Origin: QHXW01 sp035297145 | Lineage (GTDB): Bacteria > Acidobacteriota > Terriglobia > Bryobacterales > Bryobacteraceae | Length of the DNA: 64,000 bases | Direction: 5' to 3' | Assembly (NCBI GenBank): GCA_035297145.1 | Contig: DATGZN010000054.1 | Location: forward strand, 62,001-126,000 | Shown here: one piece after another, positions 44,811-53,053 of the stretch | Layout: every line of letters starts with the position of its first letter | How positions within the stretch are numbered: the stretch's first letter is position 1 | Program-made: the position numbers and the translations under genes | The notes under the pieces: generated by a model | What the model was told of the DNA's origin: nothing | Seen by the model: only the letters and a program-made list of their open reading frames with translations | Database searches by the model: none

Positions 44811-44920
44811 ACTAAGTTTTTGGCGGTTGCGATGCCGTCGAAAATGGTTCTCCCATCGAACATCACCCCGGTAGAACGGGGAGATTGAATGCTCACCCTT
44901 CGGGGTGAGCATTTTTATTT
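44811..44920 (+). ncRNA. Candidate small RNA or terminated leader ahead of RNase J
   Basis: A transcript from the promoter at 44776-44804 would run about 110 nt to the strong terminator at 44889-44920. It contains a second hairpin, CCCCG-GTAGAA-CGGGG at 44866-44881, directly before the terminator stem. No open frame with a ribosome-binding site is present in it. It is either an independent small RNA or an attenuated 5' leader of the RNase J gene, whose TTG start is at 44959. It does not match any RNA family that I can recognise by eye. Confidence 0.5.
44889..44920 (+). terminator. Strong intrinsic terminator with UUCG tetraloop
   Basis: ATGCTCACCC (44889-44898) pairs perfectly with GGGTGAGCAT (44903-44912) around the very stable TTCG tetraloop, and is followed by TTTTATTTT. 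Stem, loop and T tract are all textbook. It lies 39 nt upstream of the RNase J start codon. Confidence 0.85.
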
Positions 44921-44958
44921 TGAGGCCCCTGACTGTACACTAGTAGCTCGGCAATCCT

Positions 44959-46629
44959 TTGGCTAACAAATTGAAAATAATCCCGCTCGGTGGTTTGGGC
45001 GAGTTTGGGATGCACATGATGGCGATCCGCTATGGGGACGACATCATCGTGATCGACTCGGGGATGATGTTCCCGGAGGACGAGTTACTCGGTGTCGACC
45101 TGGTAACACCCGACCTGACCTATCTCCGTGAAAACCGGCAACATGTCCGTGCGCTGCTCCTCACGCACGGACATGAAGACCATATCGGCGCCGTCCCGTT
45201 TTTTCTGGCAGACCTGAATATTCCGGTGTACGGAACCGCTTTCACGCTGGCCCTGGTGGAGCGGCGGCTGGAGGAATACGATCTGCCGGAAGAGGTGGAT
45301 TTCCATACGATTACGCCGCGGCAGATCCTGGAAATCGGGCCTTTCAAGATCGAGTTTATTCACGTCACACACTCGATCGTCAGCGCGGTGGCGCTAGCCA
45401 TCACGACGCCGGTCGGTGTAGTGATCCATACGGGCGATTTCAAGGTCGATCCGACTCCCACCGATAACGAGTTGTTCGACTTGCACACCCTGGCGGACTA
45501 CGGAAAGCGGGGTGTGCTGCTGCTGCTGTCGGACTCGACCAACGCCGACCGCCCGGGGTATTCGGAATCGGAGCGCGCGGTGCGGCCGCGGCTGGAGGAC
45601 ATTTTCAACCGGGCCGAGCGGCGCATTATGGTTTCCTGCTTCAGCTCATCCATTCATCGCATCCAGCAGATTCTCGATATTTCCGAAGAGTTCGGGCGCA
45701 AGGTGGCGATTGTAGGCCGCAGCATGACGAGCGTATCCGAGATCGCGCATTCGCTGGGCCTGTTGACGATTCCCGACGGAGTGCTGATCCGCCCACAGGA
45801 TGCCATGGACGCGGCACCGCATAAGCTGACGGTGCTGATTTCGGGAACGCAGGGCGAGCCGATGTCGGCGCTTTCGCGGGCGGCGGTGGATAACCACAAG
45901 CACATATCGGTAGAGAAGGGCGACACGGTAGTGCTCAGCTCGCGCATCATTCCGGGCAACGAGAAGCTGATCTACAGGATGATCGACCACTTGGCGCGAC
46001 GCGGCGCGGACGTGATGTACGGGAGCATGAACCCGCCGCTGCACGTTTCCGGACACGCGAGCATGGAGGAGTTACGCCTGGTGCTGAACCTGGTGCGGCC
46101 GCGATATTTCGTTCCCATCCATGGCGAGTACCGGCAGATGGACAAGCACGCGCGGCTGGCCGAGCATCTGCGGCATTCCGGCCTGGAAGATATCTTCGTG
46201 ATGCAGACCGGCGAGACGCTGGAGATCGATGAGCGCGGCGCGCGGCGGGGCGAGAACGTTCCGGTGGGGCGCGTATGCATTGATTCGGGGTCGGTGGACG
46301 AGGTGGTGGAGGATGTCGTGATCCGCGACCGGCGCCATCTTTCCGAAGACGGCATCGTGCTGCCCATCATTGCGATCAGCAAGCACACGGGGCGCGTGGA
46401 GAGTGTTCCGGAACTGGTAAGCCGCGGCTTCACCGGAGCCGAGGATGGAGCGTCGGAGCTGATGCAGTCCGCACGCGCGATAGTGCAGAAGACGCTGGAG
46501 ACGTCAAACCCGGAAGAGATGACGGACTGGGGCGTCATGAAAGAGAAGATCCGGGCGGACCTGAAGCGCTACATCCAGAAGCAGACGTCAAGAAGACCGC
46601 TGATCATGCCTGTGATATTGGAGATTTGA
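44959..46629 (+). CDS. rnj: Ribonuclease J
   Basis: 556 residues from a TTG at 44959; the product begins KLKIIPLGGLGEFG, the conserved RNase J N-terminus, so a later start is unlikely. The metallo-beta-lactamase zinc motif is LTHGHEDHIGAV, with HTGDFKVDPTP and SDSTNADRPGYSESE for the beta-CASP region, IISGTQGEP-like motif LISGTQGEPMSAL, and HVSGHASMEELRLVL near the C-terminus. It is an exo/endoribonuclease for mRNA decay and 5' end maturation. No clear ribosome-binding site precedes the TTG, suggesting weak or regulated translation. Confidence 0.96.
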   Translation: MANKLKIIPLGGLGEFGMHMMAIRYGDDIIVIDSGMMFPEDELLGVDLVTPDLTYLRENRQHVRALLLTHGHEDHIGAVPFFLADLNIPVYGTAFTLALVERRLEEYDLPEEVDFHTITPRQILEIGPFKIEFIHVTHSIVSAVALAITTPVGVVIHTGDFKVDPTPTDNELFDLHTLADYGKRGVLLLLSDSTNADRPGYSESERAVRPRLEDIFNRAERRIMVSCFSSSIHRIQQILDISEEFGRKVAIVGRSMTSVSEIAHSLGLLTIPDGVLIRPQDAMDAAPHKLTVLISGTQGEPMSALSRAAVDNHKHISVEKGDTVVLSSRIIPGNEKLIYRMIDHLARRGADVMYGSMNPPLHVSGHASMEELRLVLNLVRPRYFVPIHGEYRQMDKHARLAEHLRHSGLEDIFVMQTGETLEIDERGARRGENVPVGRVCIDSGSVDEVVEDVVIRDRRHLSEDGIVLPIIAISKHTGRVESVPELVSRGFTGAEDGASELMQSARAIVQKTLETSNPEEMTDWGVMKEKIRADLKRYIQKQTSRRPLIMPVILEI

Positions 46630-46655
46630 GCAGATAGTGGACGTAGAATAGAGTC

Positions 46656-46871
46656 ATGGTGGAAATCGAGCCGCTGCGGGTTCAGATCGAGCGCGAGGCA
46701 GACGGCAGGTTTCTGGCATCCGTCCCCGACCTCCCCGGCGTGATGGCGTATGCGGAGACGAAAGACGCCGCCGTGCGTAAGGTCAAAGCGATTGCTCTTC
46801 AAATCCTGGCCGACATGATCGAGAGTGGTGAGGAAGTTCCGGAGCCGCTGAAGGTCCTCTTCGCCGCGTGA
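46656..46871 (+). CDS. hicB: HicB-family antitoxin
   Basis: 71 residues with the partial RNase H-like HicB fold: VQIEREADGRFLASVPDLPGV, then AYAETKDAAVRKVKAIALQI. Antitoxins of this kind bind and inhibit HicA. There is no C-terminal DNA-binding domain, so autoregulation would need another factor. It precedes the hicA-like gene with a 4-nt overlap, the reverse of the E. coli hicA-hicB order. Confidence 0.85.
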   Translation: MVEIEPLRVQIEREADGRFLASVPDLPGVMAYAETKDAAVRKVKAIALQILADMIESGEEVPEPLKVLFAA

Positions 46872-47080
46872 GTACGTGGCGGGTGACCAAGGCCAGACGG
46901 GTTTACGCGGCGTTGCTCCGCATTGGCTGGACATTCAAGAAACAGGTGGGCTCACACCGAAAGCTGCAACGCGCCGGGTGGCCCAACTTCACTTTCTGCT
47001 TCCATGACGGCGAAGAAATCGGTCCCGCTGCGCTTTCGAGGATCGCTAAAGATACGGGATTGCGGGCGGAGGATTTGTAG
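46868..47080 (+). CDS. hicA: HicA-family mRNA interferase toxin
   Basis: 70 residues from a GTG overlapping hicB. The dsRBD-like fold is short: RRVYAALLRIGWTFKKQVGSHRKL, with the catalytic His30 in GSH, and FTFCFHDGEEIGPAALSRIAKDTGL as the C-terminal half. HicA cleaves mRNA when freed from HicB. The catalytic GSH and the length are normal, so the pair looks intact. Confidence 0.87.
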   Translation: MSTWRVTKARRVYAALLRIGWTFKKQVGSHRKLQRAGWPNFTFCFHDGEEIGPAALSRIAKDTGLRAEDL

Positions 47081-47159
47081 GCACCTCGCGCCCAACTCGA
47101 GCCTGGTATTCGCTGAGAATTTGCGGATGCTGCTCCCCTGGTAAGGTATCCTTCCTCTC

Positions 47160-48206
47160 ATGAGTGACGTGGACATCGAAGGGATGCTGTACTCAACCTC
47201 GATGGACTCCAGTCTCGATAGGCTGGTTAGATCCAACGATCCGTCTTTGCAAAAGATGGTTGAAGAGAGAATTAGGACCTTGATGCAAGCTGGCGGTCGT
47301 TCATTCCGGTATACGTTGCCGCAGAACGACTTTAAGCGCCAGACACATGTTTACGGGGAGCAGTACGTTGCTGACGCGTCCGCGGACCTGGACCAATACT
47401 TTGACATCGTCAATGGGAGGCTGTTTTCTCGGTCAGTCCCAACGCAACTGGCTGTGCTTTACCTATTTGGCAGTGGCAATCAATACCGCCCGAACACTGG
47501 TGCGCTCAGTGCCGCTGGCGAGGGCATCGCGGGATTTTGCATGGAGCAGTTTGGCTATCGCCCTCTTGTCCGGCCGTTGGGCGTGATGCCAGATATTGTC
47601 GCCTGGACAAATCGTGCGGGGATACTTTACTTGGGGCTCGCAGAGTCCAAGGCGTCGACTCGGCAGGACCCTCAGCGTCTCATCGAAAAAAACGCCGCTC
47701 AATTCCTCGTGGACATCAAGACAAGGGCACAGGGATTCAGCTATCGATATGAAGGCTATCTCATCGGTAGCCAGCTCCGCGATGGTGGTAAGGTTCGGTG
47801 CGCGTGCCTTCACGTGGACCTCACTAGGTATGCCAAGCCGGACGCTGTTGGCCGCGACCCGAAGTCTGGGTTCGACGCGACCGTCCCTTCATACGAACAG
47901 CCAGAGGCGCGACTCGAAGCTATTATCCGTCTGCAAGCCGAGGCCGGTGGTGTGCGCGATGAGTACCTGACCAGCCTCTTGAGCGAGGAGGCGACCCGGA
48001 GCGCGATGCTCGAGCTCATCTTTCGGCAAAGGTCTGCAAGTGAAGATGAGGTTGACACGTATATCTCCCGAGTCGCAGCGGACCTCGGATTGGCAGATCA
48101 GTGGGCCGCAGGTCAAGAGCTGATTCGGGATGTCAAGGCCAAGGAGATGGCTGATGTGTCGAAAGCGTTGGTGCGGTTTCGAAAGCCAGCGCTGGAACTT
48201 GAATGA
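47160..48206 (+). CDS. Unrecognised protein with PD-(D/E)XK-like motif in a toxin-antitoxin cluster
   Basis: 348 residues, soluble, no signal peptide. I do not recognise the family. The middle has MPDIVAWTNRAG...LGLAESKAS, with Asp145, Glu162 and Lys164 in the spacing D-x16-E-x-K of PD-(D/E)XK nucleases and hydrophobic residues before the ESK as expected for the core strand. A Glu in GEGIAGFCMEQFGYRP could be the helix residue of that fold. The C-terminal 120 residues are helical and charged. It lies 79 nt after hicA and before DUF433 and HicB genes. A role in nucleic acid cleavage or defence is inference from motif and company. Confidence 0.6.
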   Translation: MSDVDIEGMLYSTSMDSSLDRLVRSNDPSLQKMVEERIRTLMQAGGRSFRYTLPQNDFKRQTHVYGEQYVADASADLDQYFDIVNGRLFSRSVPTQLAVLYLFGSGNQYRPNTGALSAAGEGIAGFCMEQFGYRPLVRPLGVMPDIVAWTNRAGILYLGLAESKASTRQDPQRLIEKNAAQFLVDIKTRAQGFSYRYEGYLIGSQLRDGGKVRCACLHVDLTRYAKPDAVGRDPKSGFDATVPSYEQPEARLEAIIRLQAEAGGVRDEYLTSLLSEEATRSAMLELIFRQRSASEDEVDTYISRVAADLGLADQWAAGQELIRDVKAKEMADVSKALVRFRKPALELE

Positions 48207-48313
48207 GGAAGTCGGCGGGACCGCCGAAGACAGATCCGCGCCATTGTGAGTAGGCGCTTCCGGCCCTTACTTAACCGTAAAAGCCTGTCCGCGCGTTTGA
48301 TACAGTCGAGTTG

Positions 48314-48520
48314 ATGGATCTGCCAGAGCACATCGAGGTCCGACGTGATGTCATGATGGGCAAGCCGTGCCTGAAGGGGACGCGCATTCCTGTTTACCTG
48401 ATTCTTGAAAAGCTCTCTGCTGGAGAGACAAGTCAGGATATCCTGGCTGCCTATCCACAGCTTGGACCTGAGCACATCAAGGCGAGTCTAGAATATGCCA
48501 CCCGTCTGGCGACACGTTAG
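48314..48520 (+). CDS. DUF433 (VapB45-like) antitoxin-type protein
   Basis: 68 residues. The DUF433 signature is MGKPCLKGTRIPVYLILEKL followed by SAGETSQDILAAYPQLGPEHI and a final helix. It is a small winged-helix protein usually found before a DUF5615/VapC45-like PIN toxin. No such toxin follows; instead a HicB-like gene begins 28 nt downstream, so this antitoxin appears orphaned or mispaired. Confidence 0.85.
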   Translation: MDLPEHIEVRRDVMMGKPCLKGTRIPVYLILEKLSAGETSQDILAAYPQLGPEHIKASLEYATRLATR

Positions 48521-48548
48521 CGCACAGTCGCCAGATAGACTGAAGCTA

Positions 48549-48737
48549 ATGCACAACGAGTTCAACGCAATTGTCGAGCGGGATGGGCCTTGGTTCATCG
48601 CGTACTGCGCTGAGGTGCCTGGGGCGAACGGACAGGGGCGGACCCGGGACGAGTGCTTGGCGAATCTTCGTGAGGGGATTGCGCTTGTTCTTGCGTACAA
48701 TTCCGCTCGCGACACGAATCGGACGCGAGAGCGCTGA
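48549..48737 (+). CDS. Orphan HicB-like antitoxin
   Basis: 62 residues from the ATG at 48549. FNAIVERDGPWFIAYCAEVPGANGQGRTRDECLANLREGIALVL is the HicB N-terminal domain; the rest is a short polar tail. The HicA partner is missing on both sides. It may protect against a HicA encoded elsewhere, or may work with the hicA 1.5 kb upstream. Confidence 0.8.
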   Translation: MHNEFNAIVERDGPWFIAYCAEVPGANGQGRTRDECLANLREGIALVLAYNSARDTNRTRER

Positions 48738-48749
48738 TAGAATCAATCG

Positions 48750-49571
48750 ATGAGGTTCTCCGTGCTTATTCTGCTCGTTTTGATATTGGCGGCGATTCCG
48801 GTTGCCGCGCAGAAGGCGGTGGTGCAGGTCAGGAATGTGAGCCGTCCGGCCAGCAGTGATTTTCAGATCGGGGACAAATTTGAGATTGTGGTTCATGGTA
48901 CGGGTGACCAGCCCGTCAGCGTGCGGACGACTATACAGGGGCGGACGGATTGGGGGCCGGTGATTGGCCGGACTGACTCGGTGGGCCGATGGTCGACCAG
49001 CGGGCAGTTCGAGAAGGCCGACTTTGGTTCTTGGACCGAGGCGTGGACGGTTGGCGGCAAGTTGGCCGAACCTACGGTGCAATTTCTGGTTAGCGCGCCT
49101 TGTCTGAAGGAAGGGCAGCACGGCATATTGGCCACGGGCCTTCCGATGAGTGAAACGTGCGAGACCAGCGAGGGGCAACAATCGTTCGTGACGCTATCCA
49201 ATACTGAATCGTTCCGTACGCCGGATGGCCGGACGGTGCCTGGGCGCGGATCGAACATGACGGCAGAGGAATATCAGACCGAGATGATGGAATCCCGAAT
49301 TACGAGCGGTACCGGCGGCGGGCAGCCGCGCCAGTTCGGGGACGAGGCCGCGGCGCTCATCACGAAAATCATCGGGGTCAACGCGTTGAACGAAACAGAA
49401 ACGCTGAACGTGCTCGCGATCGTACACGCCGCGTTTGAGAATTCGGAGCGTCTGTCGCCGATAACCCGGGAACCGGTCGCGACCTTACCTTTGCTGCGAA
49501 GCCTGGCAGATGCCGCCGATTCAGCGAGCTTGAAAGAACGGATCGCCGAGACCGTGGCGTTCGTTGAATAG
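48750..49571 (+). CDS. Secreted protein of unknown function
   Basis: 273 residues with a clear signal peptide (FSVLILLVLILAAIPVAAQ). Residues 25-110 look like a small beta-sandwich adhesion-like domain (KFEIVVHGTGDQPVSVRTT, GRWSTSGQF). The C-terminal half is helical (AAALITKIIGVNALNETETLNVLAIVHAAF). I do not recognise a family. Two cysteines occur in the middle (APCLKEG and SETCETS) and may form a disulfide. It follows the orphan hicB by 12 nt, with which it has no obvious link. Confidence 0.6.
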   Translation: MRFSVLILLVLILAAIPVAAQKAVVQVRNVSRPASSDFQIGDKFEIVVHGTGDQPVSVRTTIQGRTDWGPVIGRTDSVGRWSTSGQFEKADFGSWTEAWTVGGKLAEPTVQFLVSAPCLKEGQHGILATGLPMSETCETSEGQQSFVTLSNTESFRTPDGRTVPGRGSNMTAEEYQTEMMESRITSGTGGGQPRQFGDEAAALITKIIGVNALNETETLNVLAIVHAAFENSERLSPITREPVATLPLLRSLADAADSASLKERIAETVAFVE

Positions 49572-49579
49572 CGCTCGAT

Positions 49580-49963
49580 TCAGCGGCTCTTTTTTTGTTC
49601 GTTCCTGGCGAGGCACGCTTTCACGATCTTTTTTACGAGGGTGGAGGGAAGAGGCTTGTCGACAGGGAATCGGATGGTGCCTTTGGACCTTGAGTAGGCC
49701 TTGAGCTCGTCTTCGAGACCACGAAGTGCCGACGAGCCCATGGGGAACAGGCTGCAATGGTCCGAAAAGGCGGCGAACCCGATCAACAGTCCTTTGTATT
49801 TGAACATCGGCATCCGATAGCTGATGACCTCGGTTGTCTCGGGCGGGACGGCGGAGCGAATGACCGCGCGAATCTTGTTTAAGGTGCTGCGGGCGGGTTC
49901 GGGGACACCTGCGAGGTATTCGTCGACGGTCTCCGGCACGTCGCTGGGTTTCATGGGCTTCAT
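49580..49963 (-). CDS. DUF1801-family protein
   Basis: 127 residues. VDEYLAGVPEPARSTLNKIRAVIRSAVPP, VISYRMPMFKYKGLLIGFAAF, the CSLFPMGSSA turn and GTIRFPVDKPLPSTLVKKIVKA are the standard DUF1801 (YdhG-like) blocks. The B. subtilis relative has been called an intracellular iron chaperone, but function is unsettled. Convergent with the secreted protein gene; the end points are 9 nt apart. Confidence 0.85.
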   Translation of the reverse strand: MKPMKPSDVPETVDEYLAGVPEPARSTLNKIRAVIRSAVPPETTEVISYRMPMFKYKGLLIGFAAFSDHCSLFPMGSSALRGLEDELKAYSRSKGTIRFPVDKPLPSTLVKKIVKACLARNEQKKSR

Positions 49964-50006
49964 AGGGGTATCGTGGCATATCTCAGCGACATGATATAGT
50001 CCCGCT

Positions 50007-52457
50007 ATGCAATCAGGGCGAACTTCGCTGGGGGAACATCTTCACATTCTTGCGGCCGATCTGAGGCGGAGCGCGCGCGTACTCACCAAAGCTCCAGGTT
50101 TTGTATTTGCGGCGTTGCTGGCGATTGTTCTGGGGGTGACCAGCACGACCGTTGTATTCAGTCTGATCAACGCGGTACTGATCCGGTCGCTGCCGTACGG
50201 AAACGCGGAGCGGCTTGTGTACATGTGGACGGCACCAGCTGGCGCTAGTGGTTTACCAAGGGAACTTGGTCCTTATTACTCCGATGTGGCCGCATGGCAA
50301 AGAGCGAGTAAATCGTTCGAAGCCATCACGGGGCTGCGGCGTTACATGCCTTTGCTGACTGACGGGCGTACCCAGAGAGTTGGGGGCGCGAGAGTGCTGG
50401 GCAATTTTTTCCTGACGCTCGAAGCCCGCCCCGAATTAGGCCGCACGATTCAGCCGGAAGACGATCAGCCGGGGAATCAGTTTGTCGCGGTGATCAGCGA
50501 CGCTCTTTGGCGGTCGCGATTCGGGGGAGATCCTAACGCCATTGGGAAGACGATTCTCATTAACAGGCACCTCTACCGCGTGATCGGCGTGATGCCGCGG
50601 GAGTTTTCTTATCCGGGAGGAAATGACTACCCGCACCAACCCGAGTTTGCGCGGCTGGCAAGGACGGACGTTTGGGTTCCTCTGGCGTTGACGCCGAAAC
50701 AGCAATCGGCTCGGGATTCCGATGAGGCGGACGCTATCGTCGGCAGGCTGCGCGGCGAAATCAGCGTATCGCAAGCGCAGTGGGAGATATCTGCCATCCA
50801 AAAACGGCTGGAGCCGGTGCATCCGGAGGGTGCGTTACAAGCGCTGCTGGTCCCATTTGTGGAAGCGGCGATTGGTCCGGTGCGGCCGCTGATGCGTCTG
50901 TTGATGGGCGCAGTGTGCCTGGTTCTTTTACTGGCTTGTGGGAATCTTGCCAGCCTGCTGCTGGCGCGTGCGACGAATCGGGTCCATGAGATGGGTGTGC
51001 GGACGGCGTTGGGCGCACAGCGTTCGCGTCTGGTTCGGATGCTGGTGACTGAATCGATGCTGCTGGCGCTCGTTGGTGGCGCGCTGGCTGTGGGGTTGAG
51101 TCTGGCGTCAACGCGGCTGGTGGTGAAGCTGAATCCGGGAGATATACCGCGGTTTGAGGAGACGGCCGTGGACTGGCACGTCCTGCTGTTCGGTCTCGCA
51201 GTGGCGGTGGGAACCGGGTTTGCGGCGGGTATTCTTCCCGCGGTTTCCGCGTCGTTCGTGAACGTGAGCGAATTGCTGCGGCAGGGCGGGCGGGGAACGG
51301 CGGGAGGCTCCTTTAGCGCGAGAAACGCGCTGGTGGTTTCGGAGATCGCCCTGGCCGTAGTGCTGCTGGCCGGGGCGGGGCTGCTGATTCGCAGCTATCT
51401 AGTGGTGCAGGGGGAAGACAAAGGCTTCGCGCCATCGACTCTTACTATGAACATCACGCTGGACGAGCAGGCCCAAGGCGTGAACCGGTTCCGGAGTGAG
51501 CTCATGAGGCGTATTCAGGATTTGCCGGGTGTGCAGGAAGCTGGGTCCATTGATGATTTGCCGCTCGGCTCCAATGAAGACATTGGTTTCCTGGTAGTGG
51601 AGGGCTATACGAGCAAACTCCAACAGTGGGTGAGGGCACGCGGGACTGCGGGGGAATACTTCCGGGCCATGCAAATTCCGCTCATCGCGGGACGGTACTT
51701 GAATGACAGCGACGTTTCGGCCAAGCCCTTTGAGATGGAGGAGAGTGTTGTTGTGAGCGAGAGTTTTGCCAAACGCTATTTCCCGGGCCGCAATGCCCTG
51801 GGGCATCGTTTGGGGATCAACGGACCGGCAAAGGGTACGATCGTCGGTATCGTGGGCGACGTTCGCCACTCGAGTCTGGAGGAGGCCCCGCAACCGATTG
51901 TCTATGCTCAAAACGGATTGGCCGATAGCGTTGTGATCCGGACTTTTGGCTCGCCGGAAGCCATTGTTGCGTCTGTTCGTAAGGAAGTAAGCGCGTTCGG
52001 CGCCGGGGCTGCTGTGACGGATGTTCAGACGATGAGCCAGTATGTGGATCAGGCCGCGGCGCGCCGCAGGTTTCAGACTGTAGCGCTGGCAGCGTTCGCG
52101 GGTGTCGCGGTGTTTTTGACGCTCGTCGGATTGTACGGCCTGATCGCCTATGCCGTGAGACAGCGAACGGCGGAGATTGGCGTCCGCATGGCGCTGGGAG
52201 CAACATCGGGCGCAATGCTCAGGATGGTCATTCTCTCCGGATTGAAATTGACCCTGGCTGGATTGGGGATTGGCGTTTGCCTGGCGCTGGTCGTGGCGCG
52301 AGGAATGGCCGGTTTCGTCTATGGCATTCCGGCGATTGACCCGGTGACATTCCTCATAGTACCGGCGTTTATGATTGCCGTGACTATGATCGCTTGCATC
52401 GCACCAGCTTGGAAGGCGGCGCGTATCGATCCGGTGGACGCGCTGCGGCAGCAATAG
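50007..52457 (+). CDS. ADOP-type ABC transporter permease, without linked PadR
   Basis: 816 residues. As for the other ADOP copy, two MacB-core/FtsX halves are present, with TM helices at GFVFAALLAIVLGVTSTTVV, around residues 290-430 and in the final 130 residues, ending in CIAPAWKAARIDPVDALRQ. The N-terminal cytoplasmic helix domain found in the first copy is absent, so this is the shorter subtype. No ATPase or PadR gene adjoins it. The two copies are clearly distinct sequences, not a recent duplication. Confidence 0.9.
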   Translation: MQSGRTSLGEHLHILAADLRRSARVLTKAPGFVFAALLAIVLGVTSTTVVFSLINAVLIRSLPYGNAERLVYMWTAPAGASGLPRELGPYYSDVAAWQRASKSFEAITGLRRYMPLLTDGRTQRVGGARVLGNFFLTLEARPELGRTIQPEDDQPGNQFVAVISDALWRSRFGGDPNAIGKTILINRHLYRVIGVMPREFSYPGGNDYPHQPEFARLARTDVWVPLALTPKQQSARDSDEADAIVGRLRGEISVSQAQWEISAIQKRLEPVHPEGALQALLVPFVEAAIGPVRPLMRLLMGAVCLVLLLACGNLASLLLARATNRVHEMGVRTALGAQRSRLVRMLVTESMLLALVGGALAVGLSLASTRLVVKLNPGDIPRFEETAVDWHVLLFGLAVAVGTGFAAGILPAVSASFVNVSELLRQGGRGTAGGSFSARNALVVSEIALAVVLLAGAGLLIRSYLVVQGEDKGFAPSTLTMNITLDEQAQGVNRFRSELMRRIQDLPGVQEAGSIDDLPLGSNEDIGFLVVEGYTSKLQQWVRARGTAGEYFRAMQIPLIAGRYLNDSDVSAKPFEMEESVVVSESFAKRYFPGRNALGHRLGINGPAKGTIVGIVGDVRHSSLEEAPQPIVYAQNGLADSVVIRTFGSPEAIVASVRKEVSAFGAGAAVTDVQTMSQYVDQAAARRRFQTVALAAFAGVAVFLTLVGLYGLIAYAVRQRTAEIGVRMALGATSGAMLRMVILSGLKLTLAGLGIGVCLALVVARGMAGFVYGIPAIDPVTFLIVPAFMIAVTMIACIAPAWKAARIDPVDALRQQ

Positions 52458-52483
52458 AATCGTAGCGGAGACGAATCCGCTTT

Positions 52484-52996
52484 CTACGATGCTAGATAAG
52501 CTTGGGCGGCGGCGAGGCAACCGTCGAGCGGTGCGCCGGTATCGACGACCAGCTTCGGAGCGGGGATGGGTTCGAACTCAGCTTGCAGTTTCTTGTACAG
52601 TTCGTAGGTGCGGTTTTGCGCCAGGTGGGTGGCTCGCGCGGCTTCCAGGCGCTGGCGCGCAGTGTCTTCGGCGCACACGCATTCAATAATGCGCCAGGGG
52701 GTAGCCATGCGGCCGGCGGCAGCGAGGGCGTTCTGAATCTGATAGGCCCGTGAGAAAGTGCGGCCATCGATGAAGACGCGGAGATTCGTGTGGCGCGCGA
52801 TGAGATAGGCCGCGGTTTCGAGCATCAGGGACTGGCAGAAATCGTCCTGTTCGGCGGAGTACTCGAGATAAGCAGGCGGAAAGAGCACGCTGCGAATTTC
52901 GTCTTTATCGAGCACGACACCATGGCACTGAGCGGCGAGGGCGCGTGCGAGCGTGCTTTTGCCGGTGCCGGGAAGGCCGGCCATGAGGACGATCAT
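52484..52996 (-). CDS. P-loop kinase (AAA_33, gluconate kinase/zeta-toxin-like)
   Basis: 170 residues. Walker A is GLPGTGKSTLARAL at residues 8-21, followed by VVLDKDEIRSVLF, which matches the substrate side of small kinases. VFIDGRTFSRAYQIQNALA and TARQRLEAARATHL provide Walker B and the lid arginines. Such proteins phosphorylate small metabolites or antibiotics; a zeta-toxin role is possible but no antitoxin is adjacent. Confidence 0.82.
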   Translation of the reverse strand: MIVLMAGLPGTGKSTLARALAAQCHGVVLDKDEIRSVLFPPAYLEYSAEQDDFCQSLMLETAAYLIARHTNLRVFIDGRTFSRAYQIQNALAAAGRMATPWRIIECVCAEDTARQRLEAARATHLAQNRTYELYKKLQAEFEPIPAPKLVVDTGAPLDGCLAAAQAYLAS

Positions 52997-53053
52997 GGAT
53001 TGGAACAGTGCCCATGGTAGCGCGGGATGGCGCGGGCGATTTCGCCCGATCGT

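Noticed and set aside
38589..52457. The two ADOP permeases as a recent tandem duplication or composite transposon
   Set aside because: Their sequences differ throughout, strands and lengths differ, and no insertion sequence or matching repeats flank them.
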